Below are positions 7,910 through 14,962 of a stretch of DNA of 64,000 bases, one piece after another. The notes under the pieces were generated by a model. It saw nothing but the letters and a program-made list of their open reading frames with translations. It ran no database searches and had not been told where the DNA came from. Source of the DNA: HT1-32 sp040219025 (GTDB lineage Bacteria > Pseudomonadota > Alphaproteobacteria > Rhodospirillales > HT1-32); NCBI GenBank assembly GCA_040219025.1, contig JAVJTE010000031.1, forward strand, positions 1-64,000, in the 5' to 3' direction. Within the stretch, counting starts at the first letter, position 1. The number at the start of each line of letters is the position of its first letter. A program made the translations under genes and the position numbers.

Positions 7910-8842
7910 ATGCATAATCTGGCGATTGATCAGGGTCTGGTCGCAAAACAGGCAATCCTGCGTTTTCTCGACGGCTGTTCGATTGAGGTGACGCCCACCC
8001 AGGCGACAAAGGTCGGTGACTTCACAACCCATCTGTCACCGGGCCAGCGCGTCATGGTGACGTTTCTGCCCGGTTCTGACTGGCGGGCCACCGTTGACAC
8101 CGCCCGTATGCTGCGCGACCAGGGGTTCGAGCCGGTACCCCATATTGCCGCCCGCTCGATACCTGATGCTGCGATGCTGGAAGATTTTCTGAAGGCACTC
8201 CGCGAGGAAGCCGGCATTCGCGAGGTGCTGGCCATCGGTGGTGGTGTTGACCGGCCCGTGGGCAGATTCGACTGTACCCTGCAGATGCTGGAGACCGGAC
8301 TGTTCCAGAAATACGGCATTTTCCGGGTTGGTGTCGCCGGTCATCCCGAGGGTAGCCCCGATATCCCTGAAGCCATCGTGCGTCAGGCAATGATCGACAA
8401 GAACCGGTTCGCCGAACAACATGGTCTGCAGATGCATATTGCGACCCAGTTCTGTTTTGAGGTCGACCCGATCATCAAATGGGAACGTCAGCTGCGGGCA
8501 GACGGCAACCGCCTGCCGATCTATGTCGGTATCGCCGGTCTGGCGACCCTGAAGACGCTGATGGCCCACGCACAGGCCTGCGGGGTTGGCAATTCGATCC
8601 GGGTGCTGATGAAACAGGCGGGTAATATCACGAAGCTGATGTCAGTCCGTGAACCCGGTGCGGTTGTTGGTGGTCTGGCCATGGAAATGGCCCGCGATCC
8701 CGACAGCCTGCTGCGCGGCGCGCATTTCTTCCCGCTCGGCGGATTGCGGCGGACAGCCGCATGGATGCAGGCCGTCTCGAAAGGTGACTTTGAAGCCAGT
8801 GCCGATGGCACGACCATCAGCCTCCACCAGCCTATCGATTAA
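7910..8842 (+). CDS. Methylenetetrahydrofolate reductase-like protein (MetF family)
   Basis: The 310-residue protein has a MetF-type TIM barrel: SIEVTPTQATKV near the start in place of the usual 'FEFFPPK', VPHIAARSI (the substrate-binding HL/HI segment), EVLAIGGGVDRPVG, VGVAGHPEGSPD, and ATQFCFEVDPI. These match the flavin- and folate-binding parts of the family. Biosynthetic MetF makes methyl-THF for methionine. In this operon the likely role is the reverse, oxidation of methyl-THF formed from the corrinoid to methylene-THF, as proposed for MetF2 beside aerobic corrinoid C1 systems. It begins 11 bases after the activator gene. Direction of flux is inference. The sequence is divergent enough that it may use a different electron acceptor. 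Confidence 0.8.
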   Translation: MHNLAIDQGLVAKQAILRFLDGCSIEVTPTQATKVGDFTTHLSPGQRVMVTFLPGSDWRATVDTARMLRDQGFEPVPHIAARSIPDAAMLEDFLKALREEAGIREVLAIGGGVDRPVGRFDCTLQMLETGLFQKYGIFRVGVAGHPEGSPDIPEAIVRQAMIDKNRFAEQHGLQMHIATQFCFEVDPIIKWERQLRADGNRLPIYVGIAGLATLKTLMAHAQACGVGNSIRVLMKQAGNITKLMSVREPGAVVGGLAMEMARDPDSLLRGAHFFPLGGLRRTAAWMQAVSKGDFEASADGTTISLHQPID

Positions 8843-8862
8843 CCCACCCCGGAGAGCGTGCC

Positions 8863-10428
8863 ATGAGTGACCCCGCAGCAGCAGAACAGGAAGGCGGCCG
8901 CAAGCGCGGACGCAGTGGTGGACGTGATGCCCGCCGGGCCCTCCGCTCCAAGGATACCTCAGTTTCCATTCCGTTTATTACCCGTGGCATACCGACATTC
9001 GATGTGCTGAATGACGACGGGCTGGATCTGATCGAACGCAATACGGATATCCTGCTGCAGGAAGTCGGGATTGACTTCCGTGGCGACGAAGAAGTGCTGC
9101 AGATGTGGCGCGATGCCGGGGCCACTGTCGATGGCGAACGCGTCCGGTTCGAACCGGGCATGCTGAAAGCCATCATACAGGCCACCGCCCCCCGGGAGTT
9201 CACCCAGCATGCCCGGAATCCGGAGCGGTCGGTCCGGATTGGCGGGCCGCATACGGTGCTGGCCCCGGCATATGGCCCGCCCTTTGTCCGTGATCTTGAT
9301 GGCGGCCGACGCTACGGCACCATCAAGGACTTCCGGAATTTTGTGAAACTCGCCTATATCTCACGCGGGTTGCACCATTCCGGCGGCACTGTCTGCGAGC
9401 CGGTCGATCTTCCGGTCAACAAGCGTCACCTCGATATGGTCTATGCCCATATCAAATATTCCGACAAACCTTTCATGGGTTCGGTCACTGCCCCGGAACG
9501 TGCAGAAGACACCATGAGCATGGTCCGCCTTTTGTTCGGCGAGGAATTCGTCGATCAGAATTGCGTCGTCATCAATCTGATCAACGCGAATTCTCCGATG
9601 GTCTTCGATGGTACGATGCTGGGGGCACTGAAGGTCTATGCCCGCGCCAATCAGGCCTGTGTCGTCTCGCCCTTCATTCTGGCCGGTGCGATGAGCCCGG
9701 TTACCGTTGCCGGCACCCTGACACAGCTTTATGCCGAGGCACTGGCCGGGATGGCCCTGACCCAGCTCTGTCGGCCCGGAGTGCCGGTTGTGTTCGGCAC
9801 CTTCGCCTCCTCGATCTCGATGCAGTCCGGTGCGCCGACCTTTGGCACACCGGAACCGGCAATGGTTCTGCTCGGTGCCGGCCAGCTTGCCCGGCGCCTC
9901 GGCGTCCCGTTCCGCAGCGGTGGCAATCTCTGCGGCTCAAAGACGGCAGATGCCCAGGCCGCCTATGAAAGCGCCCAGACTTTCCAGCCAACCCTGAACG
10001 GGGGTGTCAACTTTGTCCTGCATGCCGCGGGCTGGCTCGAAGGCGGGCTCTGCATGGGGTACGAAAAATTCATGATGGATGTCGACCAGTGCGCTGCTGC
10101 CCGCACCTATCTCGGTGGCATTGACCTGACCGAGAATGGCCAGGCAATGGACGCCGTGCGCGAGGTCGGACCGGGATCGCATTTTCTTGGCTGCGCCCAT
10201 ACGCAGGCAAATTTCGAGACCGCCTTTTTCCGCTCGACGCTGGCCGACAACAATTCCTTCGAACAGTGGCTGGCCGAAGGGTCGCAGGATATCCAGCAGC
10301 GCGCCAATGCTGCCTGGAAGAAGGCACTGGCCGAATATGAGGCACCGCCACTCGACCCGGAAATCGACGCGGCCATTCTCGGTTTCATCAATCAGCGAAA
10401 AGCGTCCGAACCGGATTCCGATGTCTGA
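8863..10428 (+). CDS. MttB-superfamily methyltransferase, non-pyrrolysine (MtgB-like)
   Basis: The 521-residue protein belongs to the trimethylamine methyltransferase superfamily, which transfers a methyl group from a methylated amine to a corrinoid protein. Supporting segments are IDFRGDEEVL, a central YGPPFVRDLDGGRR, SGGTVCEPVD, and a C-terminal half with FGTPEPAMVLLGAGQLARR and the long GSKTADAQAAYES helix. There is no in-frame stop, so it lacks the pyrrolysine of true MttB. Known non-Pyl members act on quaternary amines such as glycine betaine (MtgB) or proline betaine. The first 30 residues are arginine-rich and not part of the barrel. It is the last gene of the corrinoid set and is followed by a GbdR-like regulator. 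The substrate cannot be read from sequence; a quaternary amine is the best guess. Confidence 0.87.
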   Translation: MSDPAAAEQEGGRKRGRSGGRDARRALRSKDTSVSIPFITRGIPTFDVLNDDGLDLIERNTDILLQEVGIDFRGDEEVLQMWRDAGATVDGERVRFEPGMLKAIIQATAPREFTQHARNPERSVRIGGPHTVLAPAYGPPFVRDLDGGRRYGTIKDFRNFVKLAYISRGLHHSGGTVCEPVDLPVNKRHLDMVYAHIKYSDKPFMGSVTAPERAEDTMSMVRLLFGEEFVDQNCVVINLINANSPMVFDGTMLGALKVYARANQACVVSPFILAGAMSPVTVAGTLTQLYAEALAGMALTQLCRPGVPVVFGTFASSISMQSGAPTFGTPEPAMVLLGAGQLARRLGVPFRSGGNLCGSKTADAQAAYESAQTFQPTLNGGVNFVLHAAGWLEGGLCMGYEKFMMDVDQCAAARTYLGGIDLTENGQAMDAVREVGPGSHFLGCAHTQANFETAFFRSTLADNNSFEQWLAEGSQDIQQRANAAWKKALAEYEAPPLDPEIDAAILGFINQRKASEPDSDV

Positions 10429-10507
10429 CGGCCGGTAACTTTCGTCAGGCAAAACGGATTGACAATATACCCCGCAGCATCAACGGTCGGTGTAACAGGA
10501 TTGTCTT

Positions 10508-11569
10508 GTGCCTGGACCTTTTGATGCTGGTTTCATGACTGAACATGCGTTTCTCAAGGCCTCGACTGACGATGGACCCGTTAAAGTCCATTTTCTCCTC
10601 TTGCCTGACTTTTCGCTCACGGCTTTTACCGCTGCCATCGAACCGCTGCGGCTTGCCAATTATGTCAGTGGCCGGGAGGTCTACTACTGGGAGACCTGTG
10701 CCCTGCAGGGACAGCCGGTAAAGGCCAGCCTGGGGGCAACCATTCTGCCCTCCCGCGCCGTGGAGGATGTACGCTATCCGGATAATGTCGTGCTTTGTGG
10801 CGGCATGGGCGGACACAAATTCCATGACCGTGAACTGATACGGACCGTCAAGCGCTGGGCAAATGCAGGCACCCACCTCGGTACGCTGGATTCCGGCACC
10901 TTCATCCTGGCCCGGGCCGGGCTGCTTGATGATCACCGCTGTACCCTCCACTGGGAATTCCTCGATTCCTTTGTCGAGGAATTTCCGGAAATAGATATCC
11001 GCCCCTCGCTCTATGAAATCGACCGGAGAATGTTCACCTGTGCCGGTGGTGACGCCGCCGGTGACATGATGCTGAATGAGATCGTTGGCCGCCTGGGCCC
11101 GGAAATCGCCGGCGCGGTCAGCGAACAGCTGATGCATGAACGCATACGCGACGGCAGCGACATCCAGCATCTGCCGGTCCATGCACGGATGCGGATCAGC
11201 CATCCGCAACTGGTGAAGGCCATACGCGAGATGGAACAGAACATGGAAGACCCGCTGACACGCGAGGAAATCGCCCGCCGTGTCGGCCTGTCCCAGCGCC
11301 AGCTTGAGCGCCTGTTCAGACGTTATCTCAACACCACACCGGCCCGGCATTATCTGCGGCTCAGACTGCTGCGTGCGCGCCACCTGCTGTTACAGACAAC
11401 CCTGTCGATTACCGGAATCGCAGTCGCCAGCGGCTTCTGTTCAACGTCGCATTTCTCCCGTTGCTACAGGGAGGTTTTCGGGCATTCTCCGCGCGACGAG
11501 CGCCGGTGGAGCGATGACAGTACAGCTTTCCCCGTGAACGAACCTGAACAGCAGGCAGTCGGATTCTGA
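10508..11569 (+). CDS. GlxA/GbdR-type AraC-family transcription regulator with DJ-1/PfpI-like domain
   Basis: The 353-residue protein has an N-terminal DJ-1/PfpI-like sensor domain (about residues 22-190, with FTAAIEPLRLAN and GTLDSGTFILARAGLL) and a C-terminal AraC double helix-turn-helix (about 230-325, with LTREEIARRVGLSQRQLERLFRR split over helices and GFCSTSHFSRCYREVFGHSP). GbdR, ArgR and CdhR of this type control betaine, arginine and carnitine catabolism. The usual catalytic cysteine of the DJ-1 fold is absent (GTLDSGTF), as in other regulators of this class. It lies 79 bases past the MttB gene on the same strand and probably responds to that pathway's substrate. The start is GTG at 10508; an ATG at 10535 is an alternative. 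Confidence 0.85.
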   Translation: MPGPFDAGFMTEHAFLKASTDDGPVKVHFLLLPDFSLTAFTAAIEPLRLANYVSGREVYYWETCALQGQPVKASLGATILPSRAVEDVRYPDNVVLCGGMGGHKFHDRELIRTVKRWANAGTHLGTLDSGTFILARAGLLDDHRCTLHWEFLDSFVEEFPEIDIRPSLYEIDRRMFTCAGGDAAGDMMLNEIVGRLGPEIAGAVSEQLMHERIRDGSDIQHLPVHARMRISHPQLVKAIREMEQNMEDPLTREEIARRVGLSQRQLERLFRRYLNTTPARHYLRLRLLRARHLLLQTTLSITGIAVASGFCSTSHFSRCYREVFGHSPRDERRWSDDSTAFPVNEPEQQAVGF

Positions 11570-11580
11570 CTGCCTGCTGT
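11548..11580. terminator. Hairpin between convergent genes, probable bidirectional terminator
   Basis: Perfect 13-base arms (11548-11560 and 11568-11580, arm ACAGCAGGCAGTC) flank a 7-base loop. The right arm includes the stop codon of the GbdR-like gene, and the structure ends 24 bases before the stop of the convergent dehydrogenase. The T-run after it is weak on both strands, so efficiency is uncertain. Confidence 0.5.
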
Positions 11581-11603
11581 CCGGAATTATCGTTACTGTT
11601 TCC

Positions 11604-12668
11604 TCATCCGGCGAGAACAGCCTTCACCAGGCGGTCGCCGAATGCGCGGGTGCCTGCGCTACCGCCGAGATCACCGGTGCGTCCGGCCGGGTCCTGCAGC
11701 TGCCGGGTGACAGCCGCCTCAATCGCCTGCTGTGCCTGATGATATTCCGGCCGGTTGTGACGATCGCCCAGCCAGCCCAGCAGCATCGCCACTGACAGGA
11801 TGATCCCGCCGGGATTGGCCTTGTCCTGACCGGCAATATCCGGTGCCGACCCGTGCGATGCCTGTGCCAGACCAAACTGGTCACCGACATTGATCGACGG
11901 TCCCATGCCCAGCCCGCCGGAAAGCTCGCAGGCCAGATCCGAGAGAATATCGCCGTACATGTTGCTGGTCAGCAGCACATCAAAACTGGCCGGTCTGCGC
12001 ACCAGATGGGCAGCCGCCGCATCAATGATCAGTTCCTCGACCTCGACATCCGGAAACTCTTTCGCCACACCGAAGGAGATATCCCGGAACATGCCGCAGG
12101 TCATTTTCAGCACATTCGCCTTATGGATGACAGCAACCTTCCTGCGCCGGCGCTGTGCCAGCGTGAAGGCACTGCGGGCAATCCGTTCGCAGCCGGCGCG
12201 GGTGATCTTTCGTACCGCGAGGGCAACCTCTTCCGTTGGCATGAATTCCCCGGAACCGGCAAACATGTTGCGATCCGCATAGAATCCCTCGGTGTTCTCG
12301 CGGGCGACAACCAGATCCATGGCCGCGACCGTCGAGGGCACGCCCTGATAGGTCTTTGCCGGGCGCAGGTTTGCATATAGATCGAGCGATTTCCGGAACC
12401 TGCCGGACGGATTGATGCCCCCCTGCTCCTTCGGCGGGTAGGCGTAGGTGCCGAGCGGCCCCAGAATGATACCATCATGCGCCTTCGCCTGCGTGATCAG
12501 CGTATCCGGCATGGTCGAGCCGCTTTCGGCATGCGCCTCCATCCCGACCTTTGCATAGGTAAGCTCGATGCCGAGAGCAAACTTGCGGTTGACCGCCTCC
12601 AGAACCTCGACAGCGACAGGTATGATTTCCGGCCCGATATCATCACCGGGTAAGACAAGCAGCTTCAT
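11604..12668 (-). CDS. Isocitrate/isopropylmalate-family dehydrogenase
   Basis: The 354-residue protein is an NAD(P)- and metal-dependent beta-decarboxylating dehydrogenase. It has the start LLVLPGDDIGPEI, the substrate loop ARENTEGFYADR, and the metal-binding signature NMYGDILSDLACELSGGLG with its conserved aspartates, followed by HGSAPDIAGQDKANP. Known members act on isocitrate, 3-isopropylmalate, homoisocitrate or tartrate. The sequence does not settle which one, and no leuCD or citrate-cycle genes are adjacent, so a tartrate dehydrogenase-like role is as likely as LeuB. I moved the start to the ATG at 12668, where family homology begins, instead of the longer frame with 16 extra residues. 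Confidence 0.8.
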   Translation of the reverse strand: MKLLVLPGDDIGPEIIPVAVEVLEAVNRKFALGIELTYAKVGMEAHAESGSTMPDTLITQAKAHDGIILGPLGTYAYPPKEQGGINPSGRFRKSLDLYANLRPAKTYQGVPSTVAAMDLVVARENTEGFYADRNMFAGSGEFMPTEEVALAVRKITRAGCERIARSAFTLAQRRRRKVAVIHKANVLKMTCGMFRDISFGVAKEFPDVEVEELIIDAAAAHLVRRPASFDVLLTSNMYGDILSDLACELSGGLGMGPSINVGDQFGLAQASHGSAPDIAGQDKANPGGIILSVAMLLGWLGDRHNRPEYHQAQQAIEAAVTRQLQDPAGRTGDLGGSAGTRAFGDRLVKAVLAG

Positions 12669-13001
12669 CAACGTTTCCCATTTTCTGATTTCCCGAGTTA
12701 CCCCTACTTTCGCCATTCAGCAGCCAAAAGGAAAGGGTCTGTCTCCGGATGGAAACAGGCCCCGCTTCAGGTCGTTGGCTTGTCAATCTTGCAAAACATC
12801 CGGGATAGCGAAAATAAAAGGCTGCCCGACAGCAGGGGGGATCGGACAGCCTCAGGATATCTGCCGCGTGAACGGCATCCGTGCGCACAAACCGGACTCA
12901 CGGCAGGGACCGTTTTGGGGGAACCTGTCACCCGCCGTCTGTCGTCCGGATCGCTGTGTTATACCGGTCAGAGATGACAGGATTGTGGCTGCTAGGACGG
13001 A
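12669..13001. other. Intergenic region with a terminator and a promoter zone for the dehydrogenase
   Basis: The only clear structure in these 333 bases is the hairpin at 12819-12852, annotated separately. The 150 bases between it and the dehydrogenase start at 12668 must hold that gene's promoter. I see no coding frame with good support on either strand and no RNA gene. Confidence 0.5.
12811..12852 (-). terminator. Terminator downstream of the D-2-hydroxyacid dehydrogenase
   Basis: Eleven-base arms with one mismatch (12819-12829 and 12842-12852, arm AGGCTGCCCGA) enclose a C-rich loop on the minus strand and are followed there by TTTTATTTTCGC. It lies 150 bases beyond the stop at 13002 and would end the minus-strand transcript from DUF427 and the dehydrogenase. 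Confidence 0.6.
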
Positions 13002-13928
13002 TCAGCCGCCTTCAAGCACACGCAGCACGTTGGAGACAGTGAGCGAACTGACGCGATCAAGCGCCTCATCCGTCAGACCCGCAATATGCGGGGTGAGAAT
13101 AAGGTTCGGGGCATCACGAAGCGGAAAGGCCTGTTCTGCGCTCAGCGGCTCACCCTCAAAAACATCGAGCGCCGCGCCGCCTAGTCTGCCTTCACGCAGA
13201 GATGCCGCGACGGCATCATTATCGACGACACCGCCCCGCGCGGTATTGACGAGAAAGGCGGTTGGTTTCATCAGTTCCAGTTCGTCCGCCCCAATCATGC
13301 CACGGGTGCTGTCTGTCAGCGGCACATGCAGGCTGACGGTGTCAGCTTCCGCCAGCAGCGCCGGAAGATCCCGCCGGTCGCCCTCTGTCCAGGCCGGATC
13401 GTGATCATCCAGGAACGGGTCGCAGGCAATAATTCGCATGCCCAGCCCACGGGCCAGACCAGCCGTCATCCGTCCGATATGACCAAATCCGATAATCCCG
13501 AGCGTACGCCCGGCGACCTCCCATTCGCGGGTTTGCGTACGCGGCCAGGCACCGGCCAGCACCGCCGGCGTATTCGACAGCGACAGCCGTGACAGATGAA
13601 AGACCGAAGCAATGACATATTCCGCCACGGCCAGTGCATTGGCACCGCTTGCCGGGCAAACCGTCACGTCATGTTCAGCACAGGCTGGCAGGTCGATCTG
13701 GTCGAGCCCGACACCCAGCCGTCCGACAACTTCAAGCTTCGGCGATGCCTCCAGCAGGGCACGGGTCACCTTCGTGCGGTTGCGGACAATCAGCCCGCGT
13801 GCGCCGCGACAGGCCTCAATCAGGTCATCGGGACGGTCCACCAGATCCGGATCATAATGCACCTCGTAACCGGCAAGTCGCGCCAGCGCAGCATCATCCA
13901 GAAATTCCGATACGACGATCTTAGCCAT
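13002..13928 (-). CDS. D-2-hydroxyacid dehydrogenase (phosphoglycerate dehydrogenase-like)
   Basis: The 308-residue enzyme has the D-isomer-specific 2-hydroxyacid dehydrogenase layout. The NAD-binding fold is marked by LGIIGFGHIGRMTAGLARG with the acidic residue of ACDP. The substrate arginine lies in NTARGGVVDNDA, and the catalytic histidine in LTPHIAGLT. It reduces a 2-keto acid or oxidises a 2-hydroxy acid with NAD(P). The length lacks the ACT domain of full SerA, so it is not standard biosynthetic phosphoglycerate dehydrogenase. It lies 3 bases after the DUF427 gene and is very likely co-transcribed with it. The substrate is not determined. Confidence 0.85.
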   Translation of the reverse strand: MAKIVVSEFLDDAALARLAGYEVHYDPDLVDRPDDLIEACRGARGLIVRNRTKVTRALLEASPKLEVVGRLGVGLDQIDLPACAEHDVTVCPASGANALAVAEYVIASVFHLSRLSLSNTPAVLAGAWPRTQTREWEVAGRTLGIIGFGHIGRMTAGLARGLGMRIIACDPFLDDHDPAWTEGDRRDLPALLAEADTVSLHVPLTDSTRGMIGADELELMKPTAFLVNTARGGVVDNDAVAASLREGRLGGAALDVFEGEPLSAEQAFPLRDAPNLILTPHIAGLTDEALDRVSSLTVSNVLRVLEGG

Positions 13929-13931
13929 TCA

Positions 13932-14279
13932 TCACTCCACAGGTCCGGTTTTCTCCATTCTGTTGGCATAGAACGCCATATGACCGGTAATTTCCATCAC
14001 CTCTTCCTTTGGGGCGACATAACTCCAGACGGCATTCTCCGCGACCTTGCTGTCAACCCTGACCGTCCAGTAACTGGCCTCCCCCTTGTGGGGACAGGTC
14101 GTGCGATGATCCGTGGCCGACAGCAGCCCGTGATCGACTGAATCAATCGGAAAATAAGCCACCGTCTCGTGCCCGTCCTCATCCAGCATCTGCGCCTTGT
14201 CGCTGCGGGCAATGACGGTGCCGTTATAGCGGACTTCAAGGGTTGTCTTTGCCGGTGTAATGGTTATCCGTCGTGACAT
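13932..14279 (-). CDS. DUF427 (nucleotidyltransferase-like beta-fold) protein
   Basis: The 115-residue protein matches DUF427. It has an early VRYNGTVIARSDKA, a central YFPIDSVDHGLL, and the family's most conserved piece, TTCPHKGEASYWTV, with its Cys-Pro-His-Lys-Gly motif. The family is small, soluble and cytoplasmic. Its function is unknown, although the fixed C-H-K-G suggests a ligand or metal site. It is transcribed divergently from an Lrp-type regulator 71 bases away, which may control it. It precedes the D-2-hydroxyacid dehydrogenase in a two-gene operon. Confidence 0.85.
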   Translation of the reverse strand: MSRRITITPAKTTLEVRYNGTVIARSDKAQMLDEDGHETVAYFPIDSVDHGLLSATDHRTTCPHKGEASYWTVRVDSKVAENAVWSYVAPKEEVMEITGHMAFYANRMEKTGPVE

Positions 14280-14350
14280 ATTCGGAGCCTCCTACCAGAC
14301 TGCATTTCAGTATGTTCCGGATGATATGGGAAAGGACAGGGCATCCCGCC

Positions 14351-14821
14351 ATGGCCGGTTTGAAGCTCGACGAGATTGACCTGAAGATGCTCGCCGCCCT
14401 GCAGCAGGATGGCCGCCTGACCAATCGCCTGCTGGCAGAACGTGTCGGCCTGACACCAAGCCCCTGCCATGCCCGCCTGCGACGGCTGATCGATGCCGGC
14501 GTCATCGCCGGTTTTCATGCTTCATTGAACCTAGCAAAGGTCGGACCGGTCACCGTTTTCTTTGTCGAGGTCACCCTGCGCGAGCATACAGCGGCAACCT
14601 TCCGGAAGTTTGAAGCCGCCATGCAGCAGGCACCGGAAGTCATCGAATGCCACGGTACCGGTGGCGGGTTTGACTATCTCCTCAAGGTTGTTGCCAGAGA
14701 CGTTTCCCATTATCAGGCCTTCATCCAGCATCACCTGGATGCCGATATCGGCATCGGCAAATATTTCAGCTATGTGGTCACCAATACAGTCAAGAGCGAC
14801 AGCGCAATCCCCCTGTCCTGA
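14351..14821 (+). CDS. Lrp/AsnC-family transcription regulator
   Basis: The 156-residue protein has the N-terminal winged helix-turn-helix (about residues 4-60, LDEIDLKMLAALQQDGR, NRLLAERVGLTPSPCHARLRRL) and the C-terminal RAM effector domain (about 65-150, with TVFFVEVTL and ECHGTGGGFDYLLKV). Members bind amino acids and regulate transport or catabolism genes. It sits directly upstream of the class-III aminotransferase, with a perfect palindrome at 14869-14885 between them, so it probably controls that gene and itself. The ATG at 14351 is chosen because the domain starts there; the longer frame begins within the divergent gene. Confidence 0.88.
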   Translation: MAGLKLDEIDLKMLAALQQDGRLTNRLLAERVGLTPSPCHARLRRLIDAGVIAGFHASLNLAKVGPVTVFFVEVTLREHTAATFRKFEAAMQQAPEVIECHGTGGGFDYLLKVVARDVSHYQAFIQHHLDADIGIGKYFSYVVTNTVKSDSAIPLS

Positions 14822-14868
14822 GCCACCTGATTCCCGGCCGGAACTAGATTCCCGAAATTGCATGGAAC

Positions 14869-14885
14869 ACAGAATTTAATTCTGT
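14869..14885 (+). promoter_or_regulatory. Palindromic operator candidate upstream of the aminotransferase
   Basis: The 17 bases ACAGAATTTAATTCTGT are fully symmetric around one central T. The size and AT-rich centre fit an Lrp/AsnC-type site, and the Lrp gene lies immediately upstream. It is 78 bases before the aminotransferase start, a plausible place for control of its promoter. Binding is inferred. Confidence 0.5.
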
Positions 14886-14962
14886 TTCGTGGCCGCAAAT
14901 CAATAGCACTTTCGAGCCTGCTGCGACTATCCTGTCGCCACCATTCATTCAGGAGACCGCAG

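Noticed and set aside
8863..10428. Pyrrolysine-containing MttB
   Set aside because: There is no in-frame TAG and no pylBCD/tRNA-Pyl in the window; the protein is a non-pyrrolysine member.
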